64,000 nt of DNA from Sphaerolaimus hirsutus (taxonomy: Eukaryota > Nematoda > Chromadorea > Monhysterida > Sphaerolaimidae), in NCBI GenBank assembly GCA_964036195.1, contig OZ038454.1, positions 3,038,001 through 3,102,000 of the forward strand. Direction: 5' to 3'. The translations under genes and the position numbers were made by a program. Below the pieces are notes generated by a model, which saw only the letters and a list, made by a program, of their open reading frames with translations, searched no databases and was not told where the DNA came from. This document shows, one piece after another, positions 39,872 through 51,699 of the stretch (its first letter is position 1; every line of letters starts with the position of its first letter).

Positions 39872-40884
39872 TAGGGTTGGAAAAAAACGTTTTTTTAACG
39901 CCATGTTTTTATTTTTAAAAAACGTTGTTGTTTTACGTCATGTTTTTAAAAAAAAGACGTTTTTTAATATAAAAAACGTTTTTTAAAAGCTCCCATATAA
40001 ACTGCCGGTCAATATAAACTGGCTATCGCTAAATTTTTTTCTCAAAAGTTTGTAGTTCGATCCAGGAAGGGAGTTCGGCCAAGGTGTATTTTTGGATAGC
40101 CCTAACATTTGTTTACACGCACCCCCGGGGGGACCCCTGTGGCTGCGGGGGTGCAGCCACAGGGGTCCCCCCGGGGGTGCGTGTAAACAAATGTTAGGGC
40201 TATCCAAAAATACGAACACCTTGGCCGAACTCCCTTCCTGGATCGAATTACAAACTTTTGAAAAAAATTTGAGCGAAAGCCAGTTTATATTGACCAGCAG
40301 TTTATGTTCCTGGGTCAACATATATAGGTATATCAGACAAGTCACAATACTCTGTGATGTTATACATGACCATATAATGGCTGTGGAGCCATGGGATAGC
40401 ATTATAAGTGGTGATTTGTGTCAAAAATGTCCATTTTTTGTCGACATGTTCCTATATCACCTTATAGTCGAATGTTCGTGACTTCAAGTGAAGTTTGACA
40501 CGGAATAGTGATCAAACAAGATTATAAAAGGAGGTTGTTACTTTGGGAGTGAAGTTACACACTGTGGAGGTACATGGAAGCGCATCACCTGAATATTATA
40601 TACTACAGCAACATATGACGGCGTATTTCCCCACGGTAGCACATAGAAATGGATGCTTTGATACTAAAAATGCCACAAAACCAATGAAAACAACCACCAA
40701 TGTCAATTTGAGTGTGAAATTACGCGCTTGCGCGCAAAATTTTTGCAAAATACCTAGTGCTTAGTACTAAAAATTTCGGCCGATGTTTTTTATTCAAAAA
40801 AACGTTTCGGACCTCGCGTTTTTTTATTTAAAAAAAAACATTTTTTATAAATAAAACGTTTTAGAAAAACATCTGCCAACCCTA
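39872..40884 (+). mobile_element. hAT-like MITE, TAGGGTTGG family, with nested palindrome
   Basis: Target duplication aacccagc (39864-39871, 40885-40892). A palindromic element of about 300 bp (40008-40310) is inserted in its left half. Core frame at 40543-40764 conserved. Confidence 0.9.
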
Positions 40885-41007
40885 AACCCAGCAGAAACAT
40901 TTCCAGCTATCTATCCGTGGGAGGAGCGATTTACCACCTATCTGAACCCCCGCAGGGGTCTAGATCTACAAAATACATACCCGATACAACCCCTCAAATA
41001 GACTTAC

Positions 41008-41190
41008 CGATGCGACCCAGAAACCACATTCGATCGACTATTGGGCGCTTTTCTCTGTTGAGCATTATCATTCTCATGGTCGACCACATCAATTGAATCG
41101 CTATCTTCCGGATTTTCATCGCTCAAAGTTCGATTGAGGGATATTTTTTGCGCGCCGCCACCGGGTTGAAATGGCCGCAGGCTCGTGTAG
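41008..41190 (-). CDS. KANSL3: KANSL3-like N-terminal exon
   Basis: YTSLRPFQPGGGAQKISLNR to SRSNVVSGSH, acidic and Ser-rich. Exit phase 2 completes Arg with exon 39527. The upstream partner exon is not certain. Confidence 0.65.
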
Positions 41191-41519
41191 CTGCAGTTGA
41201 TGAATGGGGGGGGGAACAATTTTGATGTCGAGAGGTTCAGTATCTATCCCCGGGCCGCTCAGCTATTTATTTATCTATCCGTCCCCAGGCACATTTTTGT
41301 ATTTTGTTTTTGGCTTCTATGTCTCAACCCCACCCCAAAACCAGTTATCTATCTATCTGCAGCGATTTTTGAGAAACTCTGCCCCAACCTTTGATCAAAA
41401 GCGCTAATTATCATATCATTTATAATTTTTCACCCACAAAAACGTTATCGTGATTTCAGACTTCAAAATCATTCTCCTTCGTTTGAAAAATTGCCCATTT
41501 TAAATATTTTGCCACCAAT

Positions 41520-43430
41520 TAGGGTTCAAACGGGATTGACTTTTCGGGATCGGGATTAGGGTTGGCCGATGTTTTTTTTAAACGTTTTTTTTATTAAAAA
41601 CGTTGTTTTTTTTAAAAAACATGACGTCCGAAATGTTTGTTTTTTTTAAAAAACATCGGCCGAAATTTTTAGTACTAAGCACTAGGTATTTTGCAAAATT
41701 TTTGCGCGCAAGCGCGCAATTTCACACACAAATTGACATTGGTGGTTGTTTTCATTGGTTTTGTTGCATTTTTAGTATCAAAACATCCATTTCTATGTGC
41801 TACCATGGGTGAATAAGCCGACATATGTTGCTGTAAAATATAATATTGAGGTAATGTGCTTCCATGTACCTCCACAGTGTGTAACTTCACTCCCAAAGTA
41901 ACAACCTCCTTTTACAACCTTGTTTGATCACCATTCCGTGCCAAACTTTACCTGAAGTCATGAACATTCGACTATAAGGCGATATACAAACGATATGTCG
42001 ACGAAAAATGGATATTTTTGACACAAATCAACACTTATAATGCTATCCCATGGCTCCACAGCCATTATATGGTCATATTTAACATCACAGAGTATTGCCA
42101 GTGTCTGATATACCTATATATGTTGACACTAGGTCATATCTGGGAGCTTTTAAAAAAAAACGTTTTTTTTATTTAAAAAACGTTGTTTTTTTTAAAAAAA
42201 CATCGAGTTAAAAAAAACGTTTTTTTCCAACCCTAATCGGGATCGGGATTCACTTTTTGAGATTTCGGGATCGGGATTGGTATTTTGAGATTCCGGGATC
42301 GGGATTGGGGTTTCGGGATCGGGATTGGTATTTTGAGATTTCGGGATCAGGATCGGGATTGGCCGGGATTGGGGTCACGGGATCGGCATTTTTTCGGGAT
42401 CGGGATTGGGGTAGGGTTCAAACGATATATCGTATCGAATATCGAATATCGGATATCGACCACTTTTTAATATCGAATATCGGTATCGAAAATTTTGAAA
42501 AAACATCGAATATCGATATCAAATATCGACCATTTTTTCGATATATCGAACCTGTATTGTGTCCCCAAATTTACTTTTCATTTTCATTTTGAGATGTTTA
42601 TGGTTTATCTGATGTGCTTATAGTATTGTATTTGATGAGTAAAAGTACAGTATTTATAATGTCATTGTTGTTGGAGTGCTAAATTTGAAGCCAGAAAACG
42701 CTGATATACTTTTTTTGCAACATGCCCTTAAGCAATTAGGTTTAAAGGATGAACTGTAATATCTACCAATTGTTATTTGTCTGATACACTTTGATTCATC
42801 ATGTTTTTCTTCTATTTTCTACCATTGAGTGATGTAAAGCTTGTTAAAATCACTTGTACCATTCACATTTCAGTGAAGAGATGATTAAACATGTGTGCAA
42901 CCACATGAAAATACAATATGCCACTTGAAATATGCCTTGCTATACCAAAAGCACATCACAATATCGAATATCGAAAATATCGAAATATCGAATATCGACC
43001 ATTTTTCAATATCGAATATCGATATCGAGGTTCCATATCGTATCGATATCGAATATCGAGTTTCAGAAAAAAATATCGAATATCGATATCGAAAAGTCAT
43101 ATCGTTTGAACCCTAGATTGGGGTCTAGGGATAGATATTTTCGTCACTGTTCTGGCATTCACAGTTGTTCATAAAGGTCTCAAAACACTGTTGGATGCCA
43201 GAAAAGTGACATGAAATGGACGCTGGGGGTTTGCGTTCTCATTTTTGCACGCAAAAATGTCTTTTTTCACTTTTTATAATTTCCACTATTTTTTTCTGGG
43301 ATCGGGATCCCGCACTTGGGAGATTCTCGGGATCGGGATTTGAAAGTTTTCGGGATCGGGATTGGGGTTTCGGGATCGGGACTGCTAAATCCCGGAATTT
43401 CACGGGATCCGGGATCCCGTTTGAACCCTA
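41520..43430. mobile_element. Three-level nested hAT-like MITE stack
   Basis: Outer (CCCGAT)n element 41520-43430, flanked by gccaccaa/gccaccat. Inside it is a TAGGGTTGG element at 41557-42235 (minus orientation; atcgggat duplicated) and a TAGGGTTCAAACGATATATCG element at 42412-43115 (gattgggg duplicated). Confidence 0.92.
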
Positions 43431-43565
43431 GCCACCATTACAGAAGTCTGCCCCTGGTGTTTAACATTTCTCAACCTAAACATTGACGTAGCATCACAAC
43501 TGTGCATGCCGCTCAATGATTTGATTCATTTTTCAAATAAAATTAGAAATAACCAACTTGGAAAC

Positions 43566-43697
43566 GAAAATTTCACGATAGAACTGATCCGTTTCCACGG
43601 GCCAAGTGCAATCATCGTATAAATTCGGATTCAAAGGTGTCAGCGTGTATCTCGGGCAAGATGTCAATTTTTGTTTAGCTCGTTGCACCACTTTTTT
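43566..43697 (-). CDS. Upstream exon, probably KANSL3-like
   Basis: KKVVQRAKQKLTSCPRYTLT then PLNPNLYDDCTWPVETDQFY. Acceptor tttacag; the donor (TTC/gtttcc or further) is uncertain and its phase does not fit 41190 directly, so an exon may be missing between. Confidence 0.5.
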
Positions 43698-44056
43698 CTG
43701 TAAATGAAAGTTGAAATTGGACGGCAAAAAAGCATAAAATGCCGCACGGCACACAGGAAAGTAGGAATATGAATTTGAACGTTTTTATTTATACACTAAA
43801 CTTACTTTTAGCGTAACTTTCGGATGAAAAACAAGAGCTAAATTTTTCGATTATAAAGGATTCCGTAATCCAGATTTCTTATCTCCGAATTTTAGTCGCG
43901 CGTCCAAAAACCGTTCATACACAAAACACAAAAAGTGTGTATGGTGCGCCATTTCCATCACACTTTCAACCCCCCCCCCAAAAAAACAACAACAAACAAA
44001 CAAACACCCACCGCCCGTTTCTCTTTGCCCCCATTGGACTTTCTATTTTCCTCCAC

Positions 44057-44227
44057 CCTCCTTTTGATGGCTTTCTTCAGGCCGCCCGACGGCACCAGGT
44101 CCCGGGCCGCACCAATTGGCACTGTGCCAATTTGCGGCGGCGGCGCGGCGGCGGGTGCAGCGGCGCCGCTGACTGCGGATAAAGTACTCGCGCTGCTCGC
44201 GTTGCTGTGTCCGCTCGTGGAGGGGGG
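44057..44227 (-). CDS. Upstream low-complexity exon, probably KANSL3-like
   Basis: PPSTSGHSNASSASTLSAVS to LVPSGGLKKAIKRR, then phase 0 into KKVVQ of 43697. Entry phase depends on a run of six C, where a length error is easy. Confidence 0.5.
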
Positions 44228-45258
44228 CTGGGGGTTGATCAGGGGGTAAGTTGGGGGTGATGGGATGGGTTCGAATGGTGGTTTTACGCTTGGTGCCAAT
44301 CCCAGAACTTGTAAAATGTCAAATTTGTCGAGAAAAGTGTGAAAACACAAGTAAAAAGTTATGAAAAATGACAACTGCTCAGTAACAAACTTTTAAAATG
44401 AATTTGTCATTTCCCAAAGCATGTTACATTACTTTTGTCAACAGCACGATACTTGCCATTTTGCAGGGCAATTTACATGACATTTCACATTATCCAGGGT
44501 TTGGGAGTGGCAACAGGGGTCATTTCACGGGCGATATGATGACCGCCGCTCGCGCGCTGCAAACAGACGCGCGGCATCACTTAATAGCCTAGCCTACACT
44601 GTCTAGGGCTACGTATAGTGCTGAGTAAAAAGTATCGAAATTATCGATAATTTTAGAATCAGTGTATCGAAAAATAAAAATGTCAGTACCGGTTTCGATG
44701 TCGCTCAATCGAAGTATCGAAATTATCCGGTCTCGGTCTCGTATAATTTGAAACCCACGCAAATTTGACTAGGTTCGCGCAAGTATCAAAGTTGGCACAG
44801 TTCCAATGAAGCGTTATATTTGTACCATCACCGCAATATGCAGATAAAGTTCAAGGAACTCACCGGCTTGGAGAAAGTAAGCGTTGTGTTCATGATACAA
44901 CGTTTACGCGACCAGAAAACGGATATGCGAAAGGGAAATAAATGCAGCGGCAAATATGGGCGGCATCAGCTCTTTCTTTTTTGTTGTAGAAATAATTTTT
45001 GGATACCACGATACAATGCAAAAGATTGCGAGATACAACAAAAGGTGGATTGTTTTTTTCAAAGTAAACAAAGGAATGATAATTTCAGAGCCGTTCTAGT
45101 TTAGACCCATTTCACTAGACTAGCACATAAAGAGATGGGTGGAGAAATCTAGTTCTAGTCACAGAAAGCCCCCAAAAAATCTGGGTGAAGTCAAATCGAA
45201 TCGTTTCGACGCTATGAGTTCACGTTACCTTCTCTAATTTTTAAGTAAATGTTTGTTT

Positions 45259-45346
45259 ACCGTATTTCCTCGAAATACCCCCCCCCTCTCGGGACCACTA
45301 TGAAACAATCACCTCCCGGGGGGTATTTCGAGGAAATACGGTATAT
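45259..45346. mobile_element. Minimal CCGTATTTCCTCGAAATACCCC element
   Basis: Only about 88 bp: inverted ends taccgtatttcctcgaaata and tatttcgaggaaatacggta around ggaccactatgaaacaatca. Confidence 0.8.
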
Positions 45347-45782
45347 TGTTTGTGTGATGACTGTAATTTTCCAGGATATTTCAGAAGGATTTGAAGAAGC
45401 GTTTGAAACAGCGTATAAACAAAATGTTTTATTTCCATCGCTAGTTGATGCCACTGTCACCATAAAAAACACCCCGCGTTATGTGCACAATGTTCAGAAA
45501 CAGAGCAATAACTAAATAGCACAGAATTACTGACATGTGAAATTATAAAGACACAATGGGTTAACATATTTACAACCAAGTAGTGATGGAAAAGCGCCAG
45601 AAAAAACGGCGTCAGGCGCCAAGGGCCCACAGAAAAAGGGCGCCAGGCGCGCCATGGCGCCATTCAGAAAGTGGGCGCATGCAGTGTATACTCGGCTTTC
45701 TTTTTTGACATATAATTTTGTAGACTTATTAGAAACTTGACTCATAAACCGCGTTCTCAATACACAAAACATTTGCTCGCAG

Positions 45783-45905
45783 CCGCCAGCGGGTTCGAAA
45801 ACGCCCAATGCAAAACTGCATACTGAAGACAGCACGGACGCAAAATCGGAACAGAAAACATCGCCGGTTGCCGCTGGCGGACTCGAAGTGGAAGATGATG
45901 ATTGA
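45783..45905 (+). pseudogene. Inverted extra copy of the KANSL3-like last coding exon
   Basis: Same 123-bp exon as 14976-15098 but on the plus strand, inside an intron of the same gene. The frame is intact with substitutions (KLHTEDS for KLDTQGS). Flanking sequence up to about 46180 also matches the 3' block around 14.69-14.94 kb, so a larger segment was copied. Confidence 0.8.
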
Positions 45906-46446
45906 TTTGTAGATGATTGTGTCTACACACACTACATAGTTTAGAACTCATAAATCAGCTTTGAACACACTTGAGTTCACCAGAATGAGGTGTCTGTCAA
46001 CTAAATACACTTGGTGGGAAAAAAATTCTGGTAAACTCAAATGCACAAAGCTGATTGTTAAGTTTTCAAAGTTTCAGTAGAATACTAGTGTCTGCACCAT
46101 TTAGTTCATTTTTCGATGACGTAAAGAAAATACACTCCGACGCGTTTTGATAGATGTGCTCATGAATGTGACAGCTTTAGAGGTTTTTCAATCCTACTTT
46201 GCAGAAAATGTTTTTTACTCTGAAGTTGTGTTTACAATGAAAGTGATGACCCAGCAGCTGTGGACATCCAATATCACTGGACATCCAAGCGTATTCCGTA
46301 TTCCCCACCACAGCAAAAAATGGGTGTGTGATGCGTCGTGAAGTGTCTTCATGTCGATACTTCCCGACGCTGTGAAGCGCTGATTGGCACTTCCTGGTGC
46401 TTCCTGGGCACAAATGTATACCCCCTAAAAAATCATCACGTGAGAG

Positions 46447-47040
46447 TAGGGTTGGAAAAAAACGTTTTTTTAACTCGATGTTGTTGTTTTTTAACGTTTT
46501 TTTAAAAAGCTCCCAGATATGACCTTGTGTAAACATATATAGGTATATCAGACAGTGGCAATACTCTGTGATGTTATATATGACCATATAATGTCTGTGG
46601 AGCCATGGGATAGCATTATAAGTGGTGATTAGTGTCAAAAATATCCATTTTTCATCGACATATTGTACGTATATCACCTTATAGTCGAATGTTCGTGACT
46701 TCAGGTAAAGTTTAGCATGGAATAGTGATGAAACAAGGTTATCAAAGGAGGTTGTTACTTTGGGAGTGAAGTTACACACTGTGGGGTACATGGAAGCACA
46801 TTACCTGAATATTATATACTACAGCAACATATGACGGCTTATTAACCCATGGTAGCAGATAGAAATGAATACTTTGATACTAAAAATGCCACAAAACCAA
46901 TGAAAACAACCACCAATGTAATTTGTGTGTGAAATTGCGCGCTTGCGCGCAAAAATTTTGCAAAATACCTAGTGCTTAGTACTAACATTTCGGACGTCAT
47001 GTTTAAAAAAAAACGTTTAAAACAACATCGGCCAACCCTA
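46447..47040 (+). mobile_element. hAT-like MITE, TAGGGTTGG family
   Basis: Target duplication cgtgagag at 46439-46446 and 47041-47048. The core frame is broken by small deletions. Confidence 0.9.
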
Positions 47041-47473
47041 CGTGAGAGCCCTTGGTGCTTTGCGCTAAATGTTAAAATCTGAATATTACTCAAACCTCGC
47101 GTATATTTCGCGTGCAAAAAGTTACGTGGGCAAAATGTATTTCAAAAGTGGGACAAACCTTCTCGCTCAAATATACCGTCAGGCTAACATGAAACTGAAA
47201 AATCGAAATTTACGAAATTAAAGAAAAATCGAAAGTGCACCTTCAGAAAAACTCCTCAATCGTGATCACAGTCTGGTTCTAGTCTAAACACACCCTCAAA
47301 ACATATTTATTTATGTAAATACAATATACGGTATTCTGAGATCACGGCCGATCACCGCTCTTCAAATATTTCCAAAATCTTCCCTCGGACGACCTGTTTC
47401 ACTGAAAGATTTGTGATATTTAGTTTGAAATTTGATTAATGCACAAACAAACTAAATATGCTGCTTAAATTAC

Positions 47474-47557
47474 CTTCATCGGTGCCCAGGGAATACGCAG
47501 CGTTCTGTATCTGTTTTATTTGATCCAGCAATTGTTCCGGTGTCAACTGACCATAAT
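47474..47557 (-). CDS. Upstream exon, helical
   Basis: YGQLTPEQLLDQIKQIQNAA then YSLGTDE. Acceptor cttttcag, donor GAAG/gtaatt; phase fits exon 48096-48221. Family not recognised. Confidence 0.6.
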
Positions 47558-48095
47558 CTGAAAAGAAAAACACGATTTCGAATTGAGCCACAATTTTCGA
47601 CTGAATGTCGCTGCGCACACTATTTTCTAATTTGCGAAATTTTGTAAAATTTAGTAACTCAGAAATATGCTTTGAAAGCATTCAAGTTTACCAGAAGTAG
47701 TTATTTATCTCCATTTATTGTAGTTGACAGACACCCAATTCTGGTAAATTCCATTAACGTTAAAGTAACGGTATAGTTAACGTTTAGCATTATAACAACG
47801 ATCACTTTTTTTTATGAAATCGCATGTGTAAAAAATCGTGGGGACGCTTCCAGCGGGAACCACGCGTGCAGGGTGTAAAGTAACTGGAGTATACTTATGT
47901 CCAAAATTGGGAACTTTGGGACTGCCAAACCTAAAGATACCCTGTAAAAATGTCATGTCATGCAAAGTGCCAAAAGTGATGTAAAATGCCCTGTCAAATG
48001 GCAAACCTCGTTTGTCATTTTCCACGACTTTAGACACTCTGCATGTCATTTTCTGGGTCAGTGAAACAGCCACCCAACCCCCCCCCCCAACGCAC

Positions 48096-48221
48096 AGTTG
48101 ACCCTGCTCATGTCCTCCCCGTCCAGCTCCACCTTGAAGGGGTGCTTGCTGGGAGACGGGGGTAAGCGGCGCGTGGCTGCAGCCAGCCCGGGAACACGCT
48201 CCCCCGCCCAGCTGCACGGGT
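48096..48221 (-). CDS. Upstream exon, Pro/Ser-rich then charged
   Basis: Frame ending PSPSKHPFKVELDGEDMSRV joins YGQLTPEQ in phase. Acceptor ccccccacag. Could be part of the KANSL3-like gene or of a separate gene. Confidence 0.5.
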
Positions 48222-48609
48222 CTGTGGGGGGGGGGGGGGGGTGAAATGGTTCCGTGACGCTGGCGCCATTTAATGGCGTATAAGGGCGCCAACGCCTTTC
48301 TCTGGCGCCCTTGGTGCCTGGCGCCATCGCCAAGAAACAGTACACTTCCACTTCTCGACTTCGCACTTTGAATTGGCACAAGGATTGTAAAAATGCATTT
48401 CTTACACTACTCCTTAAAAAAATTGTAAACCAAAATCCTGCTTAAAATAACGTCACCCCACAAAATTGAAAACAACTGGTACCTAAATTACTGCAACCGG
48501 GCATCGACGTCCCATTGACAGTGTCCATTATTGTCATTCCAAGGCCAATTTGCGTTGTTTATCAGTTTAAAAAGCGCGTGCATATTTTGTCTGGTAAAAG
48601 TAAAGTTAT

Positions 48610-48782
48610 AATTGAGGCGTCCAATTCTAAAAGTCGACAAGTCCAAAATATGACAATTTCGAGTTAGGCCCAGAAACGTCCTCTGGGGCTACTTCCGCAC
48701 ATTTTTCATCATTTTCCATAAATTTTTTGACCTCACACGCATTTTGTGGACTTGTCGACTTTTAGAATTAGACGCCTCAATT
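48610..48782. mobile_element. Fold-back MITE, ATTGAGGCGTCCAATTCTAAAA
   Basis: Arms attgaggcgtccaattctaa and ttagaattagacgcctcaat; lies in the spacer between SEC23 and the upstream exons. The rest of 48.4-49.67 kb shows no gene. Confidence 0.8.
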
Positions 48783-49417
48783 GTTTTAATTAGTCACTCG
48801 GTCACAACCAATTGTTCAAAATGGTGCTACGCAAACTAGTTGACAACACTAGGGGCCGGATTCCACTTGTGTGCAAGAAAGTTATGCCCTACACACCGGT
48901 TTCGATGTCAATTTATATTTTAGTTGACGGCATACAGAACGACGTTCAAAAACATATTCGCAATTTTTTCGATATGTTGTACGTGCATTAGAACACCGTT
49001 ATGCGACTGGTCAACTAATTTAATCTTTTAATTTAAATTCAATTTAATCTCAATTTACACAGAAACCAGTTGACACCCGGTACCACTTAGTTGGCGTAGC
49101 GCCAAAAAACGGATAGCTTTTAGAAGACCACTTTATTTGATTATTAGAACAACGACAGACACTGAAAAATATCACATGGCGGGAAATTGCCAAAACAACA
49201 ACTACTCAAGTAGAACAAGTAAATCAAATGAACACCAAATAAATATAAAGATTTTTTTGAGATAAGACAACCGTCACCATTTACCTACCTAGGTATGAAA
49301 TATTTGGCTATATTTGACAAAAATTTGTCCGGCGACCAATCGTAAAAATCCAACAATTCCAACCGTTAATCCAATTTTAAAAAACACTCCAAAAAGGGTA
49401 TGATAATGTGAAGTAAG

Positions 49418-49637
49418 GTTGGGACGATAAATCGTATCGAATATCAACTATTTTTCATATCAAATATCGATATTGCAAATTTTGAAGAAATATAGAATAT
49501 CGATATTGAAAATTTTGAAAAATATCAAGTGTCGGATATTATAAATCTCCTTTTTGAATATCACTGCTCCATATCGATATCGAAAATGGAGTTCCAGAAA
49601 AATATCGAATATCGGAAAGCAATATCGCCCCAACCCT
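49418..49637. mobile_element. hAT-like MITE with (ATATCGAATATCGAT)n interior
   Basis: taaggttgggacgataaatc and atatcgccccaacccta ends with atcgaatatcgatat interior. No clear target duplication. It lies 40 bp beyond the SEC23 stop. Confidence 0.6.
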
Positions 49638-49676
49638 AAATTGTCAAGAGCTAAAAAATCCCACAAAGAGTCAAAA

Positions 49677-49859
<183 letters not shown>

Positions 49860-50147
49860 TTAAAAAAAATTTTTTTAAAGTCGTCGACAATCAATATTCG
49901 TGAATTATATATTCATAAATCTAATGCAGCAAGCAAACTTTATACTCGGCAATATAGTCTGATGTCCGCCGCACATTTGAAAAATAAAATAGGTAATTTT
50001 GATGAGTAAACTTATTGAAAATTTAACTTGAAATCTACCATATCCAATCTGAAAAAGAAATTTTTCACATTTTTACATTTATTTAAAACCATTTATTCAT
50101 AAAAATACGGTACCATTATGTCCAATAAAAAAAACACAAAAATCCAC

Positions 50148-50303
50148 CTGGCTGCCCTCGTGCTCAGTGACAATATAGCGGGGCATGGGAAATCTGTCCT
50201 TCAACAGGTCCTGTCCATCCTGTTCGGGTGCGGCGAGCAGCTGTTTGAATGCGGCATACTGCGGGTCGGCGTCGTAGCCCATGCGGCGCCACGCGGCGAT
50301 CGT
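50148..50303 (-). CDS. SEC23: SEC23 exon
   Basis: TIAAWRRMGYDADPQYAAFK to RFPMPRYIVTEHEGSQ; 52 codons, phase 0/0. Contains the highly conserved FPMPRY. Confidence 0.93.
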
Positions 50304-50319
50304 CTGAGAAGTGGGCGGA

Positions 50320-50850
50320 AACAGGGGTCTCGAATGGGGGGGGGGGGTTGGGGGGGGTTACCCCCCCCCCAAACCGCCCAGCTATCTATCTATCCCGGAG
50401 GCCGCTCAGCTATCTATCTATCCCGGAGGCAAAATTTTGGGCTACTACCCCCTAAACCCCCCCCCCCCAAATCGCCCAGCTATCTACCTATCTGGAGCGA
50501 TTTTTCAGAAACTATACCCTAATTTTCGCTCAAAATCGCTATTTTTCATACCTATATATAGATTTTCACCTCCAAAATCACTGGTTCATGCGTCTAACTG
50601 CCTATTTTCAGCTATTTTAAGTACTATATGCTCTTGTATACCCATTTTGAGCTATTTTACACCTACTTTTAGCGATTTTTCTCCCTTTTCTTCCTTCTAT
50701 GCCCCGAAAAAGCCTATATATTGAACCACCACAATCCCCCCCCCCAACCCCCCCCCCCCAGAAAATTTTTCAGCTATCTATCCCTCCGGAGGAGCGATTT
50801 GCTATCCATCCAACCACTCGGAGGGTCAAAATTCAAGATACCCCTGGGCG
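50320..50850. mobile_element. CAGGGGTCTTGAAT-type element with ctatctatc repeats
   Basis: Ends caggggtctcgaatgggggg and caaaattcaagatacccctg; interior agctatctatctatcc. Close relatives at 54384-54780 and 52060-52500. Confidence 0.65.
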
Positions 50851-51524
50851 GAAATAAAATTTAAGTGCGATTTAAGTGCAAACACATAGAACTAGTGTTG
50901 GAAAAGGCACCGGAAATCCGGAAATCTAAAAAAGTACCGGTGAAAGGGTACCGCGCTAAACCAGCATCGGTGCTATTTTTAAAAGCGCACCGGCACCGGT
51001 CCTACCTCTTAGGCGCTCCACACGGTGGTTGACGCTACTTTTTAGAAGTCGATTGAGTCAACTCAGAGTCAACTGTTTTAAGTATAACTATTTTTAATTT
51101 TTTACCTGTGTTGATTAAGAAATATTGAGAAGTCGATTGATGTAGAATGAAAGATTGACATTTTTGGATACATATTGTAAATGGCTCAGAGTCAATTGAA
51201 TTTTTGACCAGTTTGAGTTGACGCTAATTTTGGCGTCAACTAGCGTGTGTGGGGCCTTAAAGCCGAAAGGCAGATGATGTGAATAGTGATGATAGAAATG
51301 CATCGAGGTACCGCACAAGCACCAATAAATACCTCGGTGCCTTTCAATCATCACTACCCAAGTGTTATGTCAAATCTCAATAATAAAAAATTACAACTGA
51401 CGGTCTTACATTTGCATGACATGTAACATTTTTATTGGACACTTTTTCACCGAAAAATTTTTGAAAGCCCGCAACGCTGACACCGAAAAGTAGTCATCAA
51501 AAAATGACCACCAAAAAAACTCAC

Positions 51525-51699
51525 CTTTCCATGATAAATGAGCACATGGAAATAATCGTCCATGAGCAAAATCCTATCCGGCTGCAAACTGCCCGAGTCC
51601 AACATGACGGGCTCGGGGGGCCCGTTGAAGCTGTACGCGTACAGCACTGGCTGGATCATGCACATCGACTCGGCCGCCGTTTCCCCGTCCAGACAGTGC
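51525..51699 (-). CDS. SEC23: SEC23 exon
   Basis: [20 protein letters not shown] then [15 protein letters not shown] to FHVLIYHGK; conserved MIQPxLYAYSFxGPPEPV. Confidence 0.95.

Larger units (their letters stand above)
14976..48221 (-). other. KANSL3: KANSL3-like gene span (NSL complex subunit 3)
   Basis: KANSL3 (Drosophila Rcd1/NSL3) is an alpha/beta-hydrolase-fold scaffold of the nuclear MOF/KAT8 NSL histone acetyltransferase complex. The family's core is readable across exons: LPRSILFLLVPPLPMLAGYQ, then KIFLVGWDVSAL, VHVSGCISF...GARG, TPTVFVIGEHS and LIVVGGADAQLRV, then the VVDFI segment. Codon phases join exon to exon from 41190 down to 33845 and again from 32974 to the stops. The C-terminal half is Ala/Gln/Ser-rich and poorly conserved. 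Two alternative 3' ends exist because the last exons are duplicated. Exons upstream of 41.2 kb are attributed by orientation and partial phase fit only. The introns are packed with MITEs, several of which are the whole intron. Confidence 0.85.

Noticed and set aside
43935..44249. Plus-strand ORF at 43.9-44.2 kb
   Set aside because: Runs over poly-C and the antisense of a minus-strand exon that has acceptor and donor.
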